From Trichothermofontia sp037445115 (GTDB taxonomy: Bacteria > Cyanobacteriota > Cyanobacteriia > B231), in NCBI GenBank assembly GCA_037445115.1, contig JBBILC010000174.1, positions 1-8,056 of the forward strand: a DNA stretch of 8,056 nucleotides, given 5' to 3'. The translations under genes and the position numbers were made by a program. Shown piece after piece: positions 1-5,773 of the stretch. Below the pieces are notes generated by a model. The model searched no databases. It was not told the origin of the DNA and was given only the letters and a program-made list of their open reading frames with translations. The first letter of the stretch is position 1. Each line of letters opens with the position of its first letter.

Positions 1-1488
1 TCAGCTCCTGCCACTGTCACCTTTAGTGTGACTCCAGGAGCCGCACCGACGGCTAACAATGATACGCTTTCGGTTAATGCGGGAAGTTCTTTGAATATTC
101 CGGCTCCTGGTATTCTCAGCAACGATACAGACCCGTTGGGCAGACCATTATCTGCCACTGTAGTCAGTACAGTGGCTAACGGTACCCTATCTCTTGCCCC
201 GACTGGAGCCTTGATTTACACACCGAATGCTGGCTTTTTTGGGAACGATCGCTTTACCTACGTTGCTACCGATGGCACTGGCACCTCCAACACTGCGACG
301 GTCAGTATTCGAGTGAATGCTATTCCAGTGGCCAGAAATGATAGCGGGTACACTGCGATCGTAGGAACTCCACTCACGGTCGCTGGTGGTGTCCTTGGTG
401 TATTGGGGAATGATACGGATGCAGATAACCCTACCCTGACGGCCAATTTAGTCAGCCAGCCAGCTAACGGTAGCCTATCTTTGAGTCCCAATGGCTCCTT
501 TGTCTATATTCCTAATGCCAACTTCCAGGGTACGGATACCTTTACCTACACTGCTAGTGACGGTCAGGCTATCTCTAACACCGCTACGGTCTCGATTTCC
601 GTCCGTTCAGTCAGCACACCCGTTGCTGTTTCTGACACCTATCGAGCTGCAACCAACGGCACGCTTACAGTGAGCCAGATTAACGGAGTTCTGAATAACG
701 ACACCGACCCGAATGTGTCTGGCAATGCTCGAACTGCGACGGTTGTGACCGGGCCAGCCAATGGCTTGGCCACCTTAAATCCAGATGGCTCCTTTATTTA
801 CAGACCCAATCCTAACTTCCAGGGAGTTGATACCTTTGTTTATCGGTTTAGTGATGGTCTAACGGTTTCCAATGCCGCAACGGTCACCATTTCTGTGGCT
901 CCCAATACACCGCCAGTTGCCAATCCCGATCGCTATACCATCGCAACTGGGAGTACTCTGACGGTAATTCCTACCCAGGGAATTCTTTTAAATGATACCG
1001 ATGCCGATCCCGGTACAGTACTCACAGCGACACTCAATACCACAACTCAGAATGGAACCCTGAGCTTTAACTCAAATGGTACGTTCCGTTACACGCCGAA
1101 TGCTGGTTTTTCAGGCTTGGACAGCTTTACTTATCAAGCCAGTGATGGCATTGCGCTATCTAATCCCACGACGGCCACCATTACAGTAGCGGCTGCCCCC
1201 ACTGCTGTCGCAGATATCTATAGTGTGACAGCAGGCCAAACCCTGACCATTAATGCACCAGGATTGTTAGCCAATGATATCGATCCAGCAGGATTGCCTC
1301 TTTCATTGATACCCGCCGTTCCACCCACCCCTAGGAATGGACAATTGATAAACTACCCCAATAATGGCTCCTTCATCTATGTTCCTAATCCTGGATTTGT
1401 GGGAACTGATAGTTTTGCGTACCGCGCTACCAATGGTGTTCTGTCTTCTTCACCAGTGACCGTGATCATTAATGTCACCAGCCCATAA
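1..1488 (+). CDS. Tandem Ig/cadherin-like repeat protein, C-terminal part (5' end outside window)
   Basis: The reading frame is already open at base 1. The residues before the GTG at 28 (SAPATVTFSV) match the last strand of a preceding repeat, so that GTG is internal and the gene starts upstream. The visible ~495 residues hold five full repeats of 93-98 residues and the end of a sixth. Each repeat opens with P-x-A-x-x-D, has an NDTD or NDID motif about 30 residues in, then G-S/T-F-x-Y-x-P-N and G-x-D-x-F-x-Y, and closes with an A-T-V-x-I-x-V strand. This is the pattern of Big_9/cadherin-like Ig folds, often called tandem-95 repeats, found in very large bacterial surface or secreted adhesins. 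The Asp-rich loops suggest calcium binding (inference). The protein ends directly after the last repeat, with no visible membrane anchor, sorting motif or separate C-terminal domain. Substrate and partners are unknown. An intrinsic terminator lies about 60 bp downstream. Confidence 0.93.
   Translation, partial: SAPATVTFSVTPGAAPTANNDTLSVNAGSSLNIPAPGILSNDTDPLGRPLSATVVSTVANGTLSLAPTGALIYTPNAGFFGNDRFTYVATDGTGTSNTATVSIRVNAIPVARNDSGYTAIVGTPLTVAGGVLGVLGNDTDADNPTLTANLVSQPANGSLSLSPNGSFVYIPNANFQGTDTFTYTASDGQAISNTATVSISVRSVSTPVAVSDTYRAATNGTLTVSQINGVLNNDTDPNVSGNARTATVVTGPANGLATLNPDGSFIYRPNPNFQGVDTFVYRFSDGLTVSNAATVTISVAPNTPPVANPDRYTIATGSTLTVIPTQGILLNDTDADPGTVLTATLNTTTQNGTLSFNSNGTFRYTPNAGFSGLDSFTYQASDGIALSNPTTATITVAAAPTAVADIYSVTAGQTLTINAPGLLANDIDPAGLPLSLIPAVPPTPRNGQLINYPNNGSFIYVPNPGFVGTDSFAYRATNGVLSSSPVTVIINVTSP
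43..1485 (+). repeat. Five protein-level tandem repeats of about 290 bp
   Basis: Repeat boundaries by eye are 43-321, 322-615, 616-906, 907-1194 and 1195-1485. The units share the same motif order but have diverged clearly at the DNA level, so this is an old domain array, not a recent expansion. Unit 5 is the most divergent: NDID replaces NDTD, it has a proline-rich PPTPRNGQ insert, and its final strand is V-T-V-I-I-N-V. Confidence 0.9.
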
Positions 1489-1494
1489 CTTTTG

Positions 1495-1528
1495 TCTATA
1501 AGGGCAAACGTTCGTTTACCCCTATAGA
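1495..1528. repeat. Imperfect inverted repeat just after the repeat-protein gene
   Basis: Bases 1495-1510 pair with 1513-1528, 14 of 16 positions complementary, around a 2-nt centre. It starts 7 nt after the stop codon at 1486-1488. No T-run follows on either strand, so it is not a canonical intrinsic terminator. It could protect the 3' end of the transcript or be a degenerate dispersed palindrome. Confidence 0.6.
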
Positions 1529-1550
1529 TAATGACGCAGAGCTGTTGTTT

Positions 1551-1587
1551 GGAGAGACACTCCGCTGGAATGTCTCTCCTTTTGTTT
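1551..1587 (+). terminator. Rho-independent terminator for the repeat-protein gene
   Basis: A perfect 9-bp stem, GGAGAGACA (1551-1559) with TGTCTCTCC (1571-1579), closes an 11-nt loop that can add three more pairs (TCC/GGA). It is followed at once by TTTTGTTT (1580-1587). The T-run overlaps the stop codon of the convergent gene (1586-1588). The hairpin also lies just past that gene's stop on the minus strand but has no T-run in that direction. Confidence 0.85.
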
Positions 1588-2065
1588 ACAAAGGCTGCGT
1601 TTGTGCTGGGGGTTGTTGACGGTTGAATGGGCGTTGGCTGCGGTTTTGCATTTTGTTACGTCTGGCCTGCCATGCCTGTCTTTGCTCTGGAGGGAGAGTT
1701 TGGACAAACTGCTCCATGGCCGCTTTGCTGTCTTGACGGATGGCGGCTAGCTTTTGCTTTTGCGCTGCATCCAGCGTGAATTGGCGCATCACTTGACCAG
1801 GTCTTTCTCCCCTGGCGATCGCAGCTTGATAGGTCTGCCGTTGGGCATCCGTCAGCACTTCATTGGCAATCCGCTGCGTTGTTCTATCCTTAATAGCTTT
1901 CAGTTGGGCCTTTTGTGCATCGGTTAAATTCAATTTATTGGCCCGGTTTTGTGGCTGTGCAGCAGGAGTGGATTCAGTCTGAGCCAACACCGGCAGTACG
2001 GGCAGCGCGATCGAGAGAGTGAGAGCGAGTAAACCGGGTACGAGCAGAATGGATTTGAGTTTCAT
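1586..2065 (-). CDS. Spy/CpxP-like exported LTxxQ-motif protein
   Basis: The 159-residue protein begins with a clear Sec signal peptide: MKLK, then a hydrophobic stretch to about residue 28 with a likely cut after VLA. The mature part is helical, rich in Gln, Ala and Arg, and strongly basic. It carries LTDAQ at 47-51 and again at 71-75, a related TLDAAQ at 97-102 and LPPEQRQAW at 124-132. Repeated LTxxQ motifs are the mark of the Spy/CpxP family, periplasmic ATP-independent chaperones or stress sensors in Proteobacteria. The role in cyanobacteria is inferred only from that similarity. The ATG start at 2065 gives an ideal signal peptide, although no good Shine-Dalgarno precedes it. The Gln/Pro-rich tail (about 143-159) looks disordered. 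It lies 97 bp downstream of the DUF4359 gene on the same strand and may share its transcript. Confidence 0.8.
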   Translation of the reverse strand: MKLKSILLVPGLLALTLSIALPVLPVLAQTESTPAAQPQNRANKLNLTDAQKAQLKAIKDRTTQRIANEVLTDAQRQTYQAAIARGERPGQVMRQFTLDAAQKQKLAAIRQDSKAAMEQFVQTLPPEQRQAWQARRNKMQNRSQRPFNRQQPPAQTQPL

Positions 2066-2070
2066 ACTTG

Positions 2071-2132
2071 AGAACTGTCAAACGTGAGGATACTCTGACA
2101 TCAGGGTCAGATGTGATCGATTAGACAGTTCT
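2071..2132. promoter_or_regulatory. Nested inverted repeats in the leader of the Spy-like gene
   Basis: A perfect 9-bp pair, AGAACTGTC (2071-2079) and GACAGTTCT (2124-2132), encloses a perfect 6-bp pair, TCTGAC (2094-2099) and GTCAGA (2106-2111). On the minus strand the last arm ends 5 nt before the ATG at 2065, so folding would bury the ribosome-binding region. It could be an RNA leader structure, an operator with two half-sites, or chance. No T-run marks it as a terminator. Confidence 0.4.
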
Positions 2133-2162
2133 GCTTCTCAAAAGGTTCAATGAGATGTAGCT

Positions 2163-2570
2163 CTACTCTTGCATCGTGTCATAGATCAAAAACTGATCAA
2201 ACACTCCCAAGGTGACTACCCGGTATTTGGGCAAGAAGGACGTGATAGACAATTCGGTGGTGTACACGCTAAAGAATACAAAATTGCGTTGTTGTGTACT
2301 GTCAGCAATGATTTTTTGGATTTGGGGACGGTTGGATTGTAGGAGCGATTGGCATTCCTGCTTAAGATTAAATGCCGTAGGTGCTTTTGCACAGGCTTCC
2401 TGATCTAGATAAGTGACAAGCTGCTGCGTCGCAAAGGCTTCGTAAGCGGCCTGACCTGGGTTGGTGGCTACCATTACCCCCCCTAAGCAGGTGAGAGCAC
2501 CCAATCCCAACACCCCAAGGTTTTTGGAACTGATAGAAAACCTATATTGCTTTTCCCAGATGGAATCCAT
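2163..2570 (-). CDS. DUF4359 family membrane-anchored protein
   Basis: The 135-residue protein matches, from memory of the family, the cyanobacterial DUF4359 proteins. An N-terminal hydrophobic segment (about 18-36) is followed by T-N-P-x-Q-x-A-Y-E-x-F-A-T-x-Q-L (36-51) and cysteines at 60 and 73. Next come R-P-Q-I-x-K-I-I (81-88), T-Q-x-R-N-F-V-F-F-S-V-Y-T-T-E-L (92-107), and a closing G-V-F-x-x-F-x-I-Y (122-130). One N-terminal helix suggests a membrane anchor or uncleaved signal with the rest outside the cytoplasm; the two cysteines could form a disulfide there (inference). The function is not known. The ATG at 2570 adds a 17-residue polar N-terminus before the helix. A purine run (GGATGGGGG) lies somewhat upstream of it. 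It is the first gene of a possible pair with the Spy-like gene. Confidence 0.85.
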   Translation of the reverse strand: MDSIWEKQYRFSISSKNLGVLGLGALTCLGGVMVATNPGQAAYEAFATQQLVTYLDQEACAKAPTAFNLKQECQSLLQSNRPQIQKIIADSTQQRNFVFFSVYTTELSITSFLPKYRVVTLGVFDQFLIYDTMQE

Positions 2571-2692
2571 GCTGAAACCCCCATCCGCATCCTTGATGAA
2601 GATTTAAGCATGAAGTTCTTCAAGTGGTTCACTTTTAGAACAATTTCATGAAGTTTTTGTTGATAGCGTTTCTAAATTCAAGTCAGGTATAG

Positions 2693-2714
2693 ACCAGGGG
2701 CTTCAGCCCCTGGT
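2693..2714. repeat. Perfect 9-bp hairpin, dispersed-palindrome type
   Basis: ACCAGGGGC (2693-2701) pairs perfectly with GCCCCTGGT (2706-2714) around TTCA. Palindromes with this core (GGGGCTTCAGCCCC) are, as I recall, common intergenic repeats in cyanobacterial genomes. No T-run follows on either strand and the nearest gene ends are far away, so a terminator role is unlikely. Confidence 0.65.
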
Positions 2715-2755
2715 TGGCAGGGATGCGCTGTACCTCATGTGGTCGAGAATTGCTA

Positions 2756-2788
2756 TTAACAACCGTTAGAACTTAACAACCGTTAGAA
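2756..2788. repeat. 16-bp direct repeat, two copies
   Basis: TTAACAACCGTTAGAA occurs at 2756-2771 and again, identically, at 2773-2788, with one C between them (17-bp period). Each copy contains AACCGTT. Two identical sites about one and a half helical turns apart could be binding sites for a regulator, or slippage inside an old mobile fragment. Confidence 0.6.
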
Positions 2789-2812
2789 TAGTTGGTACAA
2801 TCCGATTCTTAA

Positions 2813-2827
2813 GAGGATTAAATCCTC
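2813..2827. repeat. Short palindrome GAGGATT-A-AATCCTC
   Basis: Seven-base arms (2813-2819 and 2821-2827) match perfectly around one A. With the hairpin at 2693 it forms a cluster of repeat-like sequence spanning about 140 bp, which may be the remains of a small non-autonomous element. No element ends could be paired. Confidence 0.45.
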
Positions 2828-3231
2828 CTACAGGTTAAATGCCTGGAATCAAAGGGTTCATTCTTACTGGAGCGGGCAACATAGCAGTAGAATCAAGGTA
2901 CCTGAATGACCCACTGTTTAGAAGTCTAACCCTAACTGGTTGGCAAGGCTTCTGATCTGGCAGTATCATGGTCTGTCTGTACTATCCTTCGCTGCTTGTC
3001 AACGTCAAATTTTCCAAAACCATTAGCTTAACCAAGCAATGACCTTAGATAAACTTTTCTTCCGAAAGCATCAGAGAGCGTTCTCTAAACTTTTTCTTAA
3101 CGCTGCATTCCCACGCTCAAGCTTTCCTGAGATTTTTCACATGAGTATTTCCCATACCAATCCTGTTAACCCTGTACTTCAAACCAGCCAGGGTTGCCCT
3201 TAGCAGATGATAGTTTGGGGAACTGGCTACC

Positions 3232-3269
3232 GAACCAGGAGATTCCTTTAGCGATCGCTAGCCTGGTTC
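3232..3269. repeat. Hairpin with a HIP1 palindrome in its loop, upstream of the 3335 gene
   Basis: GAACCAGG (3232-3239) pairs with CCTGGTTC (3262-3269). The 22-nt interior holds the 12-base perfect palindrome TAGCGATCGCTA (3249-3260), which contains a HIP1 site. It lies 66 bp before the ATG at 3335, so it may sit in the promoter or leader of that gene. Confidence 0.5.
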
Positions 3270-3334
3270 CGAGCTATCACTCATTCAAAAGTTTAAGAAG
3301 TCGTTGACCAATCGAGTGCTTAGGAGAAGCAAAT

Positions 3335-3649
3335 ATGCTACACCGCAAGATTTATCAACTGTGTTGTGACGGTCGCGAAGTCTGGATTTTCTTGCGGGAT
3401 CAGCAACGCTGGATTGAGCGTGCCCGGATTTTAGACATCGAAGGTGATCTGGTTACGCTGCGTTACGAAACTGAAGAGGACGATGAAACCTGTTCCTGGG
3501 AAGAAATGGTGCGCCTGGAGAGCATTGGTGCCGTTACTCAAAAGTTAGCCTCGGTGCCTAAGGGGAATGTAGAACCTGCGATCGCAGATGAGTGTCCAGA
3601 AGCCGAGCAAATTCCCAACCAGCGCTACCCTGACGCTAATCCGGATTAG
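3335..3649 (+). CDS. Small conserved cyanobacterial protein (probably DUF6679 family)
   Basis: The 104-residue soluble protein has no signal peptide or membrane segment. A dense N-terminal core (1-75) starts MLHRKIYQLCCDGREVWIF and continues with R-D-Q-Q-R-W-I-E-R-A-R-I-L-D-I-E-G-D (21-38). It then has T-L-R-Y-E-T (41-46) with an acidic stretch (47-52), and S-W-E-E-M-V-R-L-E-S-I-G (54-65). After residue 78 the tail is acidic, proline-rich and looks disordered. I recognise the core as a protein widely conserved in cyanobacteria; the name DUF6679 is from memory and less certain than the gene itself. Alternating short strands suggest a small beta-barrel (inference). The ATG is well supported by AGGAG at 3322-3326, 8 nt upstream. 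The function is unknown. It stands alone, and two hairpins follow it. Confidence 0.82.
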   Translation: MLHRKIYQLCCDGREVWIFLRDQQRWIERARILDIEGDLVTLRYETEEDDETCSWEEMVRLESIGAVTQKLASVPKGNVEPAIADECPEAEQIPNQRYPDANPD

Positions 3650-3664
3650 GGGAAATGGGGGAAT

Positions 3665-3702
3665 GGGATGATGAGGGGATCCGTGCGATCGCATCATCCC
3701 CT
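3665..3702. repeat. Two mutually exclusive stems after the 3335 gene; weak terminator candidate
   Basis: GGGATGATG (3665-3673) can pair with CATCATCCC (3692-3700), and AGGGGAT (3674-3680) can instead pair with ATCCCCT (3696-3702). A HIP1 site (3685-3692) lies in the loop. The structure starts 16 bp past the stop at 3647-3649. Only TTATCC follows, so termination would be weak. Confidence 0.4.
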
Positions 3703-3737
3703 TATCCGTGATGTTTGAGACCTGTGAATGGCATCTC

Positions 3738-3772
3738 GTAGTGGAGAGGTTCCGCCGGAACCTCTCCACTAC
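3738..3772. repeat. Perfect 16-bp palindrome between convergent genes
   Basis: Bases 3738-3753 (GTAGTGGAGAGGTTCC) pair without mismatch with 3757-3772 around GCC. It begins 12 bp past the stop of the minus-strand gene at 3784 and 88 bp past the stop of the plus-strand gene. The form is that of the extragenic palindromes scattered through cyanobacterial genomes. It could block read-through from both genes, but it lacks a T-run on either strand. Confidence 0.75.
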
Positions 3773-3783
3773 AGGTACGCAGT

Positions 3784-4194
3784 TCAAGAAGGTTGTTTGT
3801 CTTTCGTCCTGTAAACCAAATCAGTTGGCTCGTAGTCGGGACAATCGATCGCGGCTTCTGTCAGGGCACGCGATGGATGTACTGTACATTTGAGATGATA
3901 GTTACTGGTGAAAAACTGGCAGTTCGCACAGGGGATTTGATGCATTTCCCGCGTCCGGACTGCCGTATCCCGAATAGCTGTCCACACGCTCCAGGCTGTG
4001 ATAAAAATCAGCGCCCATGCTGATAGGAAACAAAGTGGAACCAGAAGGGGTTGCAATGCCTCGACAAGTGGCTTTAACAGTTGAAACACGGCAACAATAA
4101 ATGTGGGGTGTAGGTAGGCAAGTGGGCATTCTCTTAGTGTTATCTTATTCAATCCTTGATCGAGCGATCGCTCTTGCAGGGGAGAATTTATCAA
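3784..4194 (-). CDS. Membrane protein with a four-cysteine C-terminal motif
   Basis: With the longest frame the protein has 136 residues. A hydrophobic helix (about 49-71) is followed by a basic, polar stretch and then a compact cysteine module: C89-x2-C92-x10-C103-x14-C118, in the setting IPCANCQFF...LKCTVHP...DCPDYEP. Four spaced cysteines suggest a bound zinc or iron-sulfur centre, or two disulfides (inference). I recognise the motif as recurring in cyanobacterial hypothetical proteins but know no name or function. The start is unsure. There is no in-frame ATG before residue 84. The 4194 start is TTG, another TTG lies at 4152, and a GTG at 4089 would give a 101-residue protein starting MFQLLKPL close to the helix. 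None has a well-placed Shine-Dalgarno. The N-terminal stretch before 4089 contains a HIP1 palindrome and looks less protein-like, so I lean towards 4089. Confidence 0.72.
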   Translation of the reverse strand: MINSPLQERSLDQGLNKITLRECPLAYLHPTFIVAVFQLLKPLVEALQPLLVPLCFLSAWALIFITAWSVWTAIRDTAVRTREMHQIPCANCQFFTSNYHLKCTVHPSRALTEAAIDCPDYEPTDLVYRTKDKQPS

Positions 4195-4218
4195 GAAATG
4201 TTGAAGCTTGCCCCACGT

Positions 4219-4233
4219 CCAGGGGATCCCTGG
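4219..4233. repeat. Short palindrome in the divergent spacer before hlyD
   Basis: CCAGGG (4219-4224) pairs with CCCTGG (4228-4233) around GAT. It lies between the leftward gene (start near 4194 or 4089) and the rightward HlyD gene at 4342, so it could be an operator. A TAAAAT at 4278-4283 could serve as a -10 box for the HlyD gene, but no -35 sits at the right distance. Confidence 0.3.
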
Positions 4234-4341
4234 CTACTACACGCAGAATGAGAGGAGATTGGCTAATCTAGTAGCAGTAAAATGACGCTGATGCCCGCTT
4301 CTTCCGCTTGTACCTGTTTCCGACTTAGAGAGTGAGTTCTG

Positions 4342-5766
4342 ATGAAAGTTTCCATATCCTCCACGCCCGGATCCCGCCCACCTGGAGCCGCCACCCCTGC
4401 TCAGGCTCGTCAGACGAGACAACAACTGGCCAGTCCGGAAGATTCTCTCTCCTATGAGTTAGGAAAAGCGGTACAGGAATTGCCGCCTCTGTACACTCGC
4501 TTATTAGCTGGGGGAATCAGTTTGCTGGCCTTTGGTGCTATTACCTGGGCGGCTGTGAGCCGCGTGGATGAGGTGGCGGTGGCGCAAGGGGAGTTGATTC
4601 CTTCAACTCAGGTGCGCCCGGTGCGATCGCTCAGTGGGGGCACTATTCAGGCGGTGCGAGTGAAAGAAGGGCAGGTAGTTAAAAAGGGTGATGCGCTGGT
4701 AGAAGTAGAACCCGAAAAAACCAAAGTCATCGAAGCGGAAATTGCCCGCCTGGATAAATCCTCCCGCTTGATTCAAGAAGATGTCGCCCGTCTGGATGCG
4801 GAACGCACCGGAGCCAATAATACAGGCACTCCATTACAGGACGAATTTTTGGCAGCCCGGCTGAAAGCGTTCGATGAACAAAAGGCCGCAGCGGAAGCAG
4901 AAGCCAGACAACAATTTGCCACCATCAGTGAGGCGAGAGCACGGTTGGCTCAACTGCAGGAAAACTTGATCAATGCTCAGGAAAATCTGCGCAATGCGAA
5001 AGAGCAAGAAGCCGGATTAAGAACTCTGTTGAAAGACAGCGCTGTGCCGCGGCTGGAATATATTCGGGCGAAAGACAATGTGACGAATGCCGAGGATAAG
5101 GTCGTTTCGTTGCAGAAACAAATTGATGCTCAGCAAGAACGCATCCGTCAGGCTGAACAGTCCTATCAGGCCGCTAGTAGCAAAGCCCAGGGACTAGGCT
5201 CGCAACGCCAGAGTGAGATTTTGACGCAACTGACGAAGCGCAAGGAAGAGTTGACCGCCACCAGAGGTCAATTAGAGGCAGCCCGCAAGCAGCGAGAACG
5301 AGCCAGGATCGAGGCTCCCTTTGATGGGACGGTGTATTCGATTAAAGCTACTAAAGGGCCTGTCCAAACGGGTGAAGAACTATTGTCTATCCTACCGAAG
5401 GGTGAGGATGTGGTTCTGGAAGTGAAAGTTCTCAACCGGGATATTGGGTTTATCAAGCCAGGACAGCGAGCCAAAGTCAAACTCGCCACCTTCCCCTATC
5501 AGGAGTTTGGCATCGTGGAGGGTGAGGTGATTAAAGTCAGTCCCAATGCGATCGTGGAAAAGAACGAGAACGGTCAATCCACCGGGCCAGTTTTTCCGGC
5601 TCGGATTAAGCTGAACAAACATAGTGTGGAGGTTCACGGTAAACCTGTAGAACTGACTCCTGGGATGGCCGCGACTGGGGAAATTGTGACTCGCCAAAAA
5701 TCCATCCTGACCTTCCTGATTGAACCTGTCACTCGTCGCTTTAGCGAAGCCTTCTCAGTCCGGTAG
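4342..5766 (+). CDS. HlyD family periplasmic adaptor (membrane fusion protein) of a type I secretion system
   Basis: The 474-residue protein has the full layout of HlyD adaptors. A proline-rich cytoplasmic N-terminus (1-50) is followed by one membrane helix (about 54-72). The first half of a biotinyl-lipoyl domain lies at 90-125 (SGGTIQAVRVKEGQVVKKGD). A long coiled coil covers about 126-325, rich in Glu, Gln, Ala and Lys and broken near 155-170. The second lipoyl half follows at 322-352 (ARIEAPFDGTVYSI, then GEELLSILP). A beta-barrel with V-L-N-R-D-I-G-F-I-K-P-G-Q comes next, and the C-terminal L-T-P-G-M-A-A-T-G-E-I-V (438-449) with I-L-T-F-L-I-E-P (455-462) ends in the usual HlyD tail. Such proteins link an inner-membrane ABC exporter to a TolC-like channel. 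Neither partner is in the window. The length is normal, so the gene looks intact. The ATG has only a weak GAG-type ribosome-binding site. DUF4058 starts 7 nt after the stop. Confidence 0.95.
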   Translation: MKVSISSTPGSRPPGAATPAQARQTRQQLASPEDSLSYELGKAVQELPPLYTRLLAGGISLLAFGAITWAAVSRVDEVAVAQGELIPSTQVRPVRSLSGGTIQAVRVKEGQVVKKGDALVEVEPEKTKVIEAEIARLDKSSRLIQEDVARLDAERTGANNTGTPLQDEFLAARLKAFDEQKAAAEAEARQQFATISEARARLAQLQENLINAQENLRNAKEQEAGLRTLLKDSAVPRLEYIRAKDNVTNAEDKVVSLQKQIDAQQERIRQAEQSYQAASSKAQGLGSQRQSEILTQLTKRKEELTATRGQLEAARKQRERARIEAPFDGTVYSIKATKGPVQTGEELLSILPKGEDVVLEVKVLNRDIGFIKPGQRAKVKLATFPYQEFGIVEGEVIKVSPNAIVEKNENGQSTGPVFPARIKLNKHSVEVHGKPVELTPGMAATGEIVTRQKSILTFLIEPVTRRFSEAFSVR

Positions 5767-5773
5767 GTAAACA

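Larger units (their letters stand above)
2571..3334. other. 764-bp region without a convincing gene
   Basis: No long frame is open on either strand. The region separates a gene read leftwards (2570) from one read rightwards (3335), so it must hold both promoters, but I could not choose clear -35/-10 pairs. It contains small palindromes at 2611-2634, a perfect hairpin at 2693-2714, a 16-bp direct repeat at 2756-2788, a palindrome at 2813-2827 and a hairpin at 3232-3269. I see no tRNA-like arm pattern. A 54-codon frame at 3039-3203 has no ribosome-binding site and is not called. Confidence 0.7.

Noticed and set aside
258..673. Frames on both strands inside the repeat-protein gene
   Set aside because: They are shadows of the repeat coding sequence, without start signals or family resemblance.
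1522..1707. A 61-codon minus-strand frame overlapping the end of the Spy-like gene
   Set aside because: It overlaps the better-supported signal-peptide gene in another phase and runs through the terminator hairpin.
2693..2714. Hairpin as an intrinsic terminator
   Set aside because: There is no T-run on either strand and no gene end within 100 bp; a dispersed palindrome is more likely.
2756..2788. Possible CRISPR-like repeats
   Set aside because: Only two 16-bp copies with a 1-bp gap; there are no spacers and no cas genes.
3039..3203. A 54-codon ATG frame on the plus strand in the large intergenic gap
   Set aside because: No ribosome-binding site, no recognisable motif and no third-base bias; it fits a chance frame.
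2571..3334. tRNA or other structured RNA gene in the gap
   Set aside because: No T-arm consensus, cloverleaf pattern or known riboswitch core could be found by eye.
3545..3893. Opposed frames sharing the peptide VERFRRNLSTT
   Set aside because: The shared peptide comes from the palindrome at 3738-3772 read on both strands. The frames otherwise overlap real genes in the wrong phase.
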